Positions 22,442 through 35,000 of a stretch of DNA of 64,000 nucleotides are shown here, in pieces. The stretch covers positions 2,247,001 through 2,311,000 of the forward strand of contig NC_087392.1 of the NCBI RefSeq assembly GCF_963675165.1, read 5' to 3'. The translations under genes were made by a program, and so were the position numbers. Each line of letters begins with the position of its first letter. The stretch's first letter is position 1. The notes beneath the pieces were generated by a model, which worked only from the letters and a program-made list of their open reading frames with translations, searched no databases and was not told the origin of the DNA. Source of the stretch: Halichondria panicea (Eukaryota; Porifera; Demospongiae; Suberitida; Halichondriidae).

Positions 22442-25400
22442 TTAACAGAGTGAACATTTTTCACGCTTTCGTCGTTTGCTAGCTATGACCTCTGTTTGAG
22501 TATTGTTCTGCATATGTATGCATGACGTCGGTTGAGTGATGTTAGACGGACTCCTGCACCCCTCCTCAATCAGAGGGGAGCTGGGAAATCTCACAGCAGC
22601 AACCCCCTCTCTCTCAGGGGTGTTTGGGATCGACACTTGGACCTCCGCTGACTGGAGTTGTTCTTCATCACCACCAGTTACTGTAGGGTATTATAATAAG
22701 GAGTAACAATTGATACATAATTATTATGACCCTTTACCAACTACATGCAGAAAGCGTATTTTAATTTCATGTGATATGACCCTTTACCAACTACATGACG
22801 AGGGGTGGATTCTATTTCTAGTCGATTACCTATTAATTTTCAGCAAGGGTATAAACAATTAGTGTACTTACAAGGCTTGACATGGATGATAACACAGTCA
22901 CTGGGGCTTAGAAGAACTGGATCATCCCAATTGTCTACAGAAAAAATATAACAACACGATTCATCCAGTGCTCTGCTCTCACCATTCGGATTGTCTGCAA
23001 GGTGTTGCCAGTTGTTCTTGTTATTGATGACGCCGTTAAGGAGGGGTCTGAGTTGATCACTGAACTGGGCCAGCTTCTCATAGAGGGGCATGCACACAAA
23101 CTGGATGAACCCGACCTGCATACTGGGCAGCTCCTTCTTCTTCCTCCTATCCATCATTGCCTGCACAAGACCATACATGTACGTAGGGATATGCCACATT
23201 GCCTGCATAAGACCATAGATGTACATGCAAGGGATATGCCCACATACATGCTGGTCAGTGGGTAATAGTTGGTACTAACCGCCTCTAGTTTACAGGCAAA
23301 TTTGTGTGTTAAAATTGAGATTGAGGGTTGAAAATAGCCACCACTTTGTACTAGGTGAGTGCTGAGTGAATGTAACATTCCAACACAGGGTCAATAGCTA
23401 CTAATTGGAACTGGTGGGTGGTTTGCTTACATCTGGCTCAGAATTCAGTTGCTCTCTCTCCACATCTCCTTGTTCAAAGAACTCGTTGGCAACCATTTCA
23501 GCCACTCTCACTTGAATGGGCCATGGCTTTGTGATGGCAGCCACATCACAAGCAGTGATCAACATGCTCCTATAATTAGGTATAGAGTCTGTCAGCAGCA
23601 ATACAGTTGTACAGACATACCTCAGCAAGTCCCTGTGTACAGTGTCACTCCAACTGAACAAATGGTTTTCTACAACATTCTGAAAATCACCTTTTCTTCT
23701 GTAAATTATAATTATAGGTGCTTATAATTCATCATCAAAGGGGGCTAAAAAGTGGCATCGTTTAATTGTGAAATGAGTTCAAGCTTAGTCTCATGAATCA
23801 GCCGCACCTTGACAGGAGTCTGAACATTTTAGTCGGAAATTTTTTATCTAGGACAGAATTCTGTTAGACGCAGTTATAGGAGCGCTATAATCAGCCTATG
23901 GCTACTGAAGGAAGTATAGTGCAACACTTTTATTGTTCTTTAGTAACATTCTTGGAGCAAGCCAAACAAAAATTCCTAGCTGCTAGTTCACTCATAAAAG
24001 CTTCTTGCAGGTGTTTTAGCAGTTAAGTAATAACCTTTGCATGCATTTCACAATATTCAATTGTGCAATGACCTTCAGACTAAAGTGCTCAGACAGTATC
24101 TTGTCAAGGATGGCTGATTCATGACAAGCTATGAGCACTCAAAGTACATATACGTAAGCTATAAAAACAGGCCCATTTCGGAAAAATCCACAATCAAGGC
24201 TATAACCTATCAATAGCACTAGTAACATACTTGAAATAGAACTTGAGATCAGTGGATAGGATAGCGTTGCCTAGGACGCCCATAACCTCATCAAACTCCT
24301 TGCTGTTGAGGCTGCTAAATATTTGATTGCCCTGAGAATAAATAGCATCAAAAATAAATGACCTAGCTCCAGTTAAAGATTACATGTTGACTAATTAAGT
24401 TTACCTCACTGTTTAGTATCATGGTGCAATGGTCCAAGTGATGATGCTCCATCGTAGAGGTAGTGTACAGCTTAGCCAGTGGGCTCTCACTCCTACACAG
24501 TACGTACACATTAACTTTATTGACAGGGGGGGAGGTTGGACTGACTTTGTTTGGAATTCGTTGTTGGTACCCCGGTGATCAAGGTCGTGACAGAAACAGG
24601 CGACCAGTAGAGCAAGCTTCTCACAGTTTGTAAGTTCAGTGGACAAGTCATCACTCTATACACCATGTACATTTTATTTTAAGTAGACACAGCAAAATTG
24701 TCAAATACCGCACTCACCTGAAACATAGTGAACATGGTCTGTGCTACGTTGAATGCATGTCTCCAGTTGTGGTAGGTGACAGGACGATAGTTCTTCTTCA
24801 CCGTGAGCATCCATCTGTACAGAGTCTACACAAAACACAGAAACAGTGAAAACGCAATACCTAGGTATACAATACCATGCATACAGTACTCCAACCAAAG
24901 ATTTATAGTAGTGTAGTCTACAAGATGACAACTTTAACGTCCTTGAGCGTACATACCTTAGTGTCTATTCTGAAATTCTGCAGCAGTCCTGAGTCCATAA
25001 ACATTCTTATTGACGCCAGTACAGTCTGCTCCTCGGTTAGGGATAAGTCGTCAAATGAGTAGGATAGCAGGAGGTACTGGTCAGCTTCAGGCACAGCAAT
25101 CGACTGAACATATGTGCATAATATATCAAGTTACAAAAGAGAGGAATGCGCCAATGTGCAAAACACACCATCAATTTGTCGGCTTCCTGAGGGCTTGCAG
25201 AGGCATGATAGGAGAGTACCTGGGGTGAGAGGTAGAGGGACAGGGGTAAGGGTGAGGGGTGGGGGGATATGGGGGGTAAATAGAGGAGGTTACCTCGACA
25301 GCCACTTTGTGTCGTGCATGAGCTTTAGAGATCTTCTCGTACATGAAGACATTGTGCAATCCTAGCCCACAGAAAGTAGTAAACACCTACATACAGACAG

Positions 25401-27913
25401 ACAGACAACATTGTAGGATCGAGTCACACACATGCCCACACAATACAGTGGTCATGGCTAGAGAGGTACTCACTCCAAAAGTGTCTTTGTCAAGTTGGTT
25501 GAATGGTAGTCCAGACAGTTTGTTGACCAGCTTGGCAATACCTATTACATATGAACGAGACTATATAAACTATAGCCAGTAACACACAGCCTACCAATGG
25601 TCTGCCTATCTTTGCTGAATATTGGTAAGCATAGCAAGCTACTGGTGTTCTCGTCCACCTGAAGAAGAGAGGGCACATTGTAATATACATGCACAGTACG
25701 CACACACACACACATCACTGAGCTGACCTGGTCCGGCGGTGAGGAGGTGGATTGAGAGATACCCTCAAGCCTCTTAGGAGTGGTTATATAAGGCTGTAAA
25801 ATAATACATAAGATGGCGACTGGCACGTACAGTATAGAACACACCTTTCCTGTCATGGCCACTTCTGTTGCAATTTTAATGTCAGTGACACACTTCATAT
25901 CACATGATCTAAACACAAGGAAAAGAAAGTAATTTACCAATAAGTATACATTACAAGGGACACAGTTTACTGGTAATTAAAAACACAATGAACATACTTG
26001 ACACTCGTTAAACTCTGTGTCATCAGTGAGCGGTGGTGAACTTGAAATGCTCGATGGAACTTGACCTCCTGTAACAGTGGGACAATAAACAAACCCTACA
26101 CACCTGACCCATCTTCATGCAGTCCAACCTCCTCTTCGTTGTCCTCGTCAATGAGCAGAACAGTGCAGCTCTCACTCGGGATGAGCTCCAGAGATTGCTG
26201 CATCACCTTCTCCATGACCACCTCCAGACAAGTGGTGTCTTCAAACAGACCTTGCGTCAACTGAAGCAACACCTGTAGACACACACACAACATCTGCATG
26301 AGCTATTTTTATTATTGCACAAGAGAATGTAGGTCACATACTGTACGTCAGAAGGTTATAGCCACATCAATATGTGGATGCCACGCAGGTCAGGAAGCCA
26401 AATCAGCATACTGTATTGCTAGAAATTTCTGCGGCCCAAAAGTTCCGCGAATGAATGAGTAAACGCAGAAATATTATCCGTAAATGCTTATTAACCACGC
26501 CTAATTTAACAGTTGAAAGTTTAATTCGCAGAAATAATTTATTATCCGCAGAAGGTCTTTTTACAGCTATTCGCAGAATTTTTGGGGCGCAGAAATTTCT
26601 AGCTATACGGTACCTGTAGTCTTCTAGACAAGGAGAAGCTTTGGTCCAGGAGTTGAGCATTGACGAGACCGATGGCACAAAAGGTGAGGTAGGTTTGGAA
26701 ATCCTGGAGGGTTGGCACACATGTTTAAAACAGAGATTCTAAACTCTGAAATGTTTCATACATGCACAGGATGTTAAGACTTGCTGCTAGAGCAAATGAT
26801 GCATTAGCCATAACATTCACACCTACCATCTCATCTTGCTTGGAGAAAACATCCTCCTCCCCCATTTTGTTTATGACTTCAGCTACCCCAATCACCTGCA
26901 ATTGGTTATGTGCACAGGGCAATGGGTTACTATGCATTGGTATTATTTTGATATAGCTAGTTTTGGGGGACATGGTGAGAAATTTTAATTACAAACTATT
27001 TATCAGTTCTTGGTCAGTTAAGGTTGTTAGTCTTGTACATGTTTGTACATGCTTGAAATAGTTGGATAATGGATGGGTATTGTCTTAGTTTAATAGAATG
27101 GGGGCAGTGGGAAATCAATTATCTTACATGTCCGTCTGAAGTTTTGATAGGCATACACAGAATGCTCTTTGTCTTGTAACCAGTGGCCCCATCCACATCC
27201 GAATTGAAGCGAGAATCCTGAATTCACACAATACTTAGTTACATTTACAGTACTTAACACAGATAATTCAATGAGCAATAAACACTTAGAGGAAGCATAG
27301 CTATAGTTTTATGTATTTGCACTAATGTACGCACTTTGTATGCATTCTCCAGGTTGATGGCGACTCCATTCTGTGCGGCGAATCCAATAATCCCTTTTCC
27401 AAATGGTATCTTGAGTGCTTCGTTATCCTCATGAATAGCATCTTCAACACTAGTGTGCTCCATCACGTCAAATAGCCGGGAGACCAGGACTGGATTCTCC
27501 TCCGTTCCCTCCACTAAAAACAGCGACGAACGATCACCATTAATCAAAACAAGGACATTAGCTAGGATCTTGTGAGAGAGATGGTTGACATCAAAGTTTG
27601 GGGAAACAACGTCTGTGAGTAATTCCATGAAGAGCTCCTGGCGATTCAATTGACGCAACTCAGCGTTGGATTTCCTCTTTCGATTGCTGATTGGAAGAGG
27701 TGGAGAGGTGAGGCGATGGTTGAGGAGCTTGGTCTCCTCCAGTTGTCCAACAAGAGGCTGAAACATTGGGCTGCTTGTGTTGTGCTGCATGCTGCATAGT
27801 CTCTTGGATGTGCTTGGGCGAGTTTGCAACCATTTTTCAATATAGTTTGCAGCGCTGTCTTGATGAGAGTCCAGCCATTTGAAGACGACATCTTCCGACA
27901 GTTGCACAGCCAT
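22442..27913 (-). CDS. GAF-domain cyclic nucleotide phosphodiesterase, PDE5/6/11 group, with CaaX end
   Basis: About 20 exons, roughly 850-900 residues. The first ATG is at 27913 ([17 protein letters not shown]). GAF-A (about 27.6-26.8 kb) ends with an NKFDE-like motif ([17 protein letters not shown]). GAF-B (about 26.3-25.4 kb) has [17 protein letters not shown]. The HD-type catalytic domain carries [11 protein letters not shown] (about 24.75 kb), [16 protein letters not shown] (about 24.58 kb), [12 protein letters not shown] (about 24.45 kb) and [14 protein letters not shown] (about 23.54 kb), so the metal-binding His/Asp set is present. It should hydrolyse cGMP and/or cAMP with GAF-based cyclic nucleotide control. 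[28 protein letters not shown] is split over an intron and is closest to PDE11. The last exon is Ser/Pro-rich and ends [11 protein letters not shown] at the stop: a basic patch plus a possible prenylation box, as on PDE6 and insect PDE5/6. Confidence 0.88.
26411..26610. mobile_element. MITE with CTGTATTGCTAGAAATTTCTGCG inverted ends
   Basis: A 200-bp element flanked by TA on both sides (26409-26410, 26611-26612). The left end CTGTATTGCTAGAAATTTCT pairs with the right end AGAAATTTCTAGCTATACGG. Both ends belong to the CCGTAT-type set, but the interior (CGCAGAAATAAT) is different. It lies in a PDE intron. Confidence 0.85.
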
Positions 27914-28228
27914 TGTCACACACTCGTTGTCACACTAGCAGCTATAGAATTTCACATACCGCAGTAGTCTTGCACCAGTTCTAGCGTTCCAATAGAAAAA
28001 AATTGGGACTGGTCTCGTTAACAGTTCTTTTCCAACCCACATACTTGCACATGTATTATAGATTGAAAGGAAACTTACTACTGTTCTATATATCTATGCT
28101 TAGGATATGTTATTATGCAGTCATCATTAACCCCCAGTTTATCAGCCACCTTTATGAAAAAAGTAGCCAAAATCAATGCACACATGTACACAAATCCATC
28201 AACTCCATAAATCATTGTATCGTGTTCA

Positions 28229-28802
28229 CTACTCTTCAGAATCAACAGTTACTGTCTCCAGACCTGCACAGGGAGAATATACTAAATGAAAAAGAAAACA
28301 ATTAAACAACTCGAACTCGTACCTTTAAACGTTTCCACTGGCACATAAGTGACAAAGGTGTAGAACTTGTGCTTGGCATCCTCATCTTCGTTTCTCTTTC
28401 TGTGGCACCGGACCCTCAAACGATGTGGAACGTGTCTGCACGGATTTGAAATGCGAGTCAATAAAGATTATTGAATATCACTATGCTATTCACACCTGAT
28501 TCCCCTCGCCCAAATCGCCTTGTTGAGTTTTGTATCAATACGCACGTCAGGAGTTTTCATCTGCAGCTCAGCGAATGTCTTGATGGCTTTGATAGCCCTT
28601 GGAGCTCGCCTCTTGAAGCCTCTGTGTGAACACAACATGACATTAATCTAATTATAAGCCAATAAATTGCATACTGTCAAAATCCAAAAATTTCAGCACT
28701 AACTCACATTCCATGAATCCTCTTGTGTAGGTGAATAGTAAACTCTCTAGTTACAACTTCTTTGAGTGTGGACTTTGACTTCTTGTCTGATTTAGGGGCC
28801 AT
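28229..28802 (-). CDS. RPL31: 60S ribosomal protein L31
   Basis: Four exons encode about 120 residues of eL31. Key matches: [19 protein letters not shown] (exon 1), [20 protein letters not shown] and [20 protein letters not shown] (exon 2), [19 protein letters not shown] and [12 protein letters not shown] (exon 3), then [10 protein letters not shown] and the TAG stop in a short last exon. Length and all conserved blocks agree with the family. It sits near the rim of the peptide exit tunnel of the large subunit. It is on the same strand as its neighbours, 315 bp upstream of the PDE start and 291 bp downstream of the formin stop. Confidence 0.96.
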
Positions 28803-28844
28803 TTCTCCAACCTGTATGGTAATCTCTCCTTCCCCAAGTAGGAA

Positions 28845-28863
28845 CACGTGTAGAGGACACGTG
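28845..28863. promoter_or_regulatory. paired CACGTG E-boxes upstream of RPL31
   Basis: Two perfect palindromic CACGTG sites, 28845-28850 and 28858-28863, 13 bp apart start to start, 43-61 bp upstream of the RPL31 start codon. CACGTG is bound by bHLH-Zip factors of the MYC/MAX/USF type in animals. A role in RPL31 control is inference. Confidence 0.45.
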
Positions 28864-29093
28864 ACACTTTCTAGTTCCACCTAATGGGGTGTGGCTAGTA
28901 TTATTCGAGGGCAGCTTAATAGAGGTGTAGATCTACCATTTATATTTAACGATACATACCTATTAATGAAATGCACATAAAACACACAAAATTTGGCATA
29001 CGAATTGTTTACACATTTCCTGAATGGCTGAAACCAACTACAATGTCAGTGAATAGATAGATAATAGCTATAAACATAAATGCATGATGCTGT

Positions 29094-32000
29094 TCAGAGT
29101 ACTGTTCCTGAAGGCTTGTCTTGTATTCGTGCGAGTATATCTTGAGCTTGGCTTCCTCCTTTCCCGTTTCTGTCTCTAGTTCTCGCTGAATAGTTTGCAT
29201 ATCGTGAAGCAGACGCTGTCGATGTGGTATTGCTCCCGTCTGTGTTTGGGACTACTCCAGTAGGACTGTCCAGATCATCTCTTGAGCCAGCTAGAGCACC
29301 TCTTGTTCTTGAGGCAGTGACAGCCTTGTTGGCAGTTCCTCTCTTCTTGCCTCTGTAGGGAGAAAGAATTAACTGTAACACATAGCCAAAGTTTGCTTTA
29401 GCATCCACTCATTTATACCTACCTAGTATTCTGGAACATGCTCCCTGATTGCAGGCATTCCAGTAGGTTGTCTAGCACACCTTCCTCGTCCCCATCCTTG
29501 CTCAGATCAATCACCCTCGTCTTGGACGTGTTGGACGGTCTCTTTTGTTTAGCTTGCTTCGCTCTTTCCTGTAGGCCACAGTTTATACTAAGCTTTTCAA
29601 GGGGTTACAAAATGCATCTTTTAATTGTACAATCTTAACTCGCACTCAAACTTAGCTATCATTTGATAGCAATTAATGCACAGCAACTACAGTAAAGCAC
29701 CAATACACACAACATGCATGAAGGTTACCTCTCTTTCTTTGGCGAGTCTTTGTCTCTCCATCTGTTCCCTGATCTTAGCATTCTCTTTCCTTGCTCTCTG
29801 TGGATAAACAGACTAATGACTGTCACTACTTATAATCACAATCCATACCTCAAAGTCCTTGAGGAAGAAGGTGATGTCTCCAAAGAACTCCTCCATTGTC
29901 ACCTTTTTACGGTCAAATACGAAGAACTTGGCGAGATCATCACACTTCTTGTCCATGAGCTGGAACTGATCTCGAATCTTTTTGAATTTCTCTTCTGCCT
30001 TATGCACAAACTTATTCATCTCCTCTGCGAACTTATCGCTCCTGTCTGATGGTTTCTGGTGCTGTTTTATCTCTGTCTTGAGTCGAGAGATTCCAGCCTC
30101 CATCTGCTTCACCCCTTTACTCATCATCTCCTCAGAACCTGTGTAAGGGAAACAGAACATTCATAGCTAATAAAGCAAAGAAACCATTAATTTTTGTAGC
30201 TCTATACTGTAAGTCTATATCTCTTTTTGAGGTAAAATGGGACAATACACAAGTGAAATTTAAGGTGTTACGTGGTCCAAGGAATTTTGTACATATAGTT
30301 TCATAAAATGATGTGAAGGGGCTCTCTCTGAGCTATGTATATGTACATGTACATGTATAATTCGAAAATGGAACCTAAACATGCACCACTTCACTCCAAA
30401 CACTCACATCTTGAAGCAGCTTCAACGTTCCTCATCTCTGTTGCAAAGTCGAGCAGGTCTGGGAACTTTGACTCCATGACATTGGCCAGGAAGTGGAGGA
30501 GGGTGGTCTTCTGGTCAGCGGACTTCGTACCTCCAAGCTTTGTCAGAAAGCTCAAGTCAAAGCCGTATGACTGCTGGTTACGTGACCCGGCATTCATGTA
30601 GTTACCAGTCATGAGAATGAGCTGGGGGAGGGAGGGGGGCCATAAAAATAGGCATAATTTATTATTATAGACGTAGCAATTAATGCTCAATACTAAACAC
30701 ACCTCAAGAACTTTGGAGAACTTTTTGCCCTGTCTCATCTCCCTACAAGCAGTCGTTACTGCGGAGACACTCTGTATAACGATAACAGTTAGCACATGGT
30801 CCATCACACACATCGACAAGCTCTCAGTAGAGAAGTACATGTATATACATGTATAATAGCCCAGGCTTTTTCTATAAAATGCAACATTTTGACCAGAAAG
30901 CAACCATCAAGCTAGTATCAGGAGACACAAAAGGCACCCTTTTTATTATAAAATAACTCAAAGTTAGCTTAAGACAGTCAAAAAAATCACCAATGCTTAA
31001 AAAATACATGTATGCATACATGTAGGTAGTACACTTACTGGAGTCAGTTCATCGAGCTCCTCCTGGAACCTTGCTCTGAACAATAGGCACTCCAGTCTAT
31101 CTGGGAGTCGCTTCACATCACTCATCTGGGAGGAATGATGATTCAGTGAAACGTACAGCAGCATGGTGTATTATAATAGAAAGTTCCACCAAAAGCACAC
31201 TCACCACAACTCCAAACTGCTCAGCTTCGGCTAGATCGCCCGGTTTGTCTCTGTAAGCCATGAGCTGTATCATCTCATCACGTGACGGCATGTACTTGGA
31301 TAGCTGCTCTAACAGCTGCTCAGTCAATCGCTCAGGATCACATGACAAGACCATGCTTCTCACGGCCTTGTACTCCATACGCAGTGTACCTAGGAGAATG
31401 GCTGCGTGTGTGTAGGGAGGGTATATGTAATGACAAAGACTTCCACCAAGATATCACACTTATAGAATTAAGGATTTTTGATGAACTTACAGATATTCTG
31501 AGCTGATTTTGAGTCAAGAACTTTGAGTTGCTTAACCTTTGATGGCTTGAACTTGGGAGTGGAAGATTCTAGCTGAGTGCGAGCTGCAAAGATATGGAGA
31601 ATTAAACGTGAGCACAACAAGAGGGAAAATCTCTAGTTATTCGCTAATCCTCTATGGATAGGTGAAGGGAAAGTCCCCAAGCACAAGCACACTACTAACG
31701 GTACATGTGCATAGCTACATGCACACGTACATGTACACACGCCCCCAAATACATATGCTGCCCTCACCTCTGCCAGTGGCAAATGTTTTTTCTAGTTCTG
31801 TAAAGAAATCTCTCGAGGCAAATGATTCCTCGTTAGTCGACACCCAGAAAGAGTCGGGCTGCAGCCTCTGCTTTTCGATCTGAGGGACACAGGGAGAGAA
31901 CAAACTTTAGTTATAAGTGCACACAATAATGAGACAGAGACCTGCTAGTAAATAACTACACAGGGAGAACTAACTTATACACCACATAGTGGCCGGTGGT

Positions 32001-35000
32001 TGGTACTAGCCACAAAAATAACCCCTGAGGCATATGATGAATTGAAATTGAAGATTGAATATGGCCACTGTATACAGAGATCTGGTAAATAACTACACAA
32101 CACTGCATTGTGATGCTGCGTACTGTACTGAAAGGTTCACCTTATTCCAATTCATTCTCCTCATTTGCACGTCCAGTTTGAACTTCTTTTTCTCTTTGAG
32201 TCCAGGGATGGTGTTGGGCATTGCAAAGCCTGGAGGGGGCGGGGCTCCAGGCACACCAGGGGGCGGGGGAACACCACCTGCAGTGAATAACAACACATAT
32301 CAAAAAAAAGTAAAATCAGTAAGAAATTAAGCAGGCCACGCCCTAACTAGGTCACACTAAAAAATTGTCCTCGTTGGTCGAGAAATATAAGACATACCAT
32401 TGTTTTGTGTTCTGTGGATATTTGAATTGCTTTTATTTCAGGCCTACCCAGTAGAGATTCTTTTAATGATGGACACTAACCACTAATGGCGAGGAAAAGA
32501 AGCACATTTATAAACCCTGAAACCCGATTACCAAGTGGTCTCTAGGCAGGAAATGATGAAGCAACCTCTACTATTCTGGTTATACAATGTACATGTAGGC
32601 AATGAATAAAGCAACCTCCAACATTCTACCACCAAGTCCCATCATCAGCTCATCATCTACATGTAGCCTAGAATGCAGAGTGTGAGCACATGCACCTCTC
32701 ACTTTCCTGCCACTCTCTCCCATTTCTGGGGAGGACCGCACTCATACATGTACATGTACATGCTCACTGTTCAACAGCCTGAACTTCGCTACAGACAAGC
32801 GTACTAAGGTCTAAGTCACCCTCTCAAAATGTTGGGCCAAAATTTCACCTATTTGCAAAAAAACCTTGTTCAGGAGAGTATACTCACCTGGTAGTGGTGG
32901 TGGAGGGGGTGGGGCAGCTCCGCCTGGTCCAGGGGGTGGTGGTGGCGGAGGTGGTGGGGCACCACCAGGACCAGGGGGTGGTGGAGGAGGAGGTGGGGCA
33001 CCACCAGGGCCAGGGGGTGGGGGTGGGGCTCCAGTACCGGCACCAGCTTGAACTGTAGGCCGTCTGATAAGCTGTACAGATGGGAGGGGGAGTGAGTTGG
33101 GTGTGGTAAATTGGTGGTAACTTCACCTCTTCTTTGAGACCTCGTATCTCGTTATCCCTCTCCTGAACGTCGAGTTCATGTTTTTTCTTTGTTTCTTCCG
33201 TTTCCTCGATGGCTACACTCAGTTTGGTCTCGGCTTCGTTACGGGCCGCCTCCTCACGTTGCAGCTGCAAGCAAAACAACAAAATCATTCATGTCCATAC
33301 TGTGTACAAAGGAGTGGGAGTGGCTCACCAGCTGCTCCAGATCGTAAGCTCTCGCTTCAGACTCTTCCACCTTGGCCTTATCCACCAGTCCATCTAGGGA
33401 GGGGGGGAGGGGGAGATTATGTAAAGCATAGCTAGAGACACAATCCCAATATCCAGACACAGTACAGTTGTACGTACCTATGAGAGGGTCTACGTCCACG
33501 TTGAACTTCTTGGTGTAATGGAAATCTGGGTCAATACCCGACTTGTGGAGGACAATCTGAGTTACACACTGGTCCAACAGTTTGAAGAATTGTGGGCGGG
33601 CCCAGTAGTCATCTCGGATGACCATCATGTGCTGGAGGATGGACAGGAAGTGGTGCTCTGATGCTGTCCCAGCTGTCATGTGACGTAGCATCCGGAACAC
33701 CTCGTCAGGGTCAGTGATCAAGGGGTTAAGGATAAAAGATAAAACTACATGTACGTGCACAGTTGCAGGCCACACAGTCATTAAGTTGAGGGTGAAGAAT
33801 ACAGTAAAAAGTAAATTAACCTACAGGTACACGAGTGTAACAATGTACGTGTGCACAGTTATAGCACACAGTGAGAGGATATTGAAACTCCCCCCGGATA
33901 TCCTGGAAGCGATGTTGTATCTCCTCGAAATCGTTCTCCCTGTGGTCATCGAAGATGTCCAGGTGAGTGGTGAGGTCGTGGAGCTGGATCTCACGAAGGT
34001 TCTGTGGGGGGGGAGGGGGAGTAAGCTGAGTGTGTATAAGGTGTTGGACAAAATCACGTATATATGTAAAATATACCCCTGCCTATGATTTCATATGATA
34101 CATGACATTGGAAGCGTTGCAACATATCAAAGAGCTGCCTACGTACTACAAGTACCAGCTTGCCTGTAGCCTACAATAACTTTTTTTTAACACTCTGAAT
34201 ATAGGGTACACAGAATCAAACCACAGAGCTTCATCTTTCCGGCAAGGTACATGTACCTTAACAATCGTAAGCATGTATTATTAACACTCCTCCCCCCCCC
34301 ACACACACACACTCACTACAAGGACGTCCTCGAGACCCCCCCTCATGAACTCGTTACGGAGATGTAGTTTGAAGTCAATGTCATCGGGAGTGTTGACGAT
34401 GGCGTTGATAAACTGAAGACATGACAGCTGCAACATTGGGTTGATGGTTTTTTTGAGTGCTTGGAGGACTGGGTCAAACCGGTTGATACCGCACGTCTCT
34501 CCGTTGACCGTGACCGCCTCCAAAACACGGTCATGGCTGAGTGTGTGTGTGGGGGGGGGGGGGGGGGGGGGAGAAGGTTTGCATTACAAGAAGAGCTAAA
34601 GGCAAAGAAGTTTAATGTTAAATCACAGTGATAGGGAACTTTTGTCATTACTGTTTGTACTTGTACGTATACGCCTGTTTGTAAGGGTGACCTTTGTATT
34701 GGCCTTGTTCTTCCCCTGTATGTATCTTGTGCATAGAACTTGAGTACAATAATTAAAGGCTGTAACGGTGTATGCTCAATGATGCGTACCCGTCAGCCAC
34801 CAGACAGACGGCAGCTGCCACTCGTAGAACGTCAGCCATCATGTTTTCGTTGTACGGGTCCATGGCACTCACAAAGATGATAAGTCCCTGCTCACTCTGT
34901 AGCATCCTCGTGAGGCCGTACTGAAATGGGGACAAGAGACACTCAGTTCACATTCCTTACAGGAAACATTTAAGTATAGCACGGGAGATATGACATTGTT

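Noticed and set aside
32866-33051. Plus-strand Gly-rich frame
   Set aside because: Antisense of the formin FH1 proline runs.
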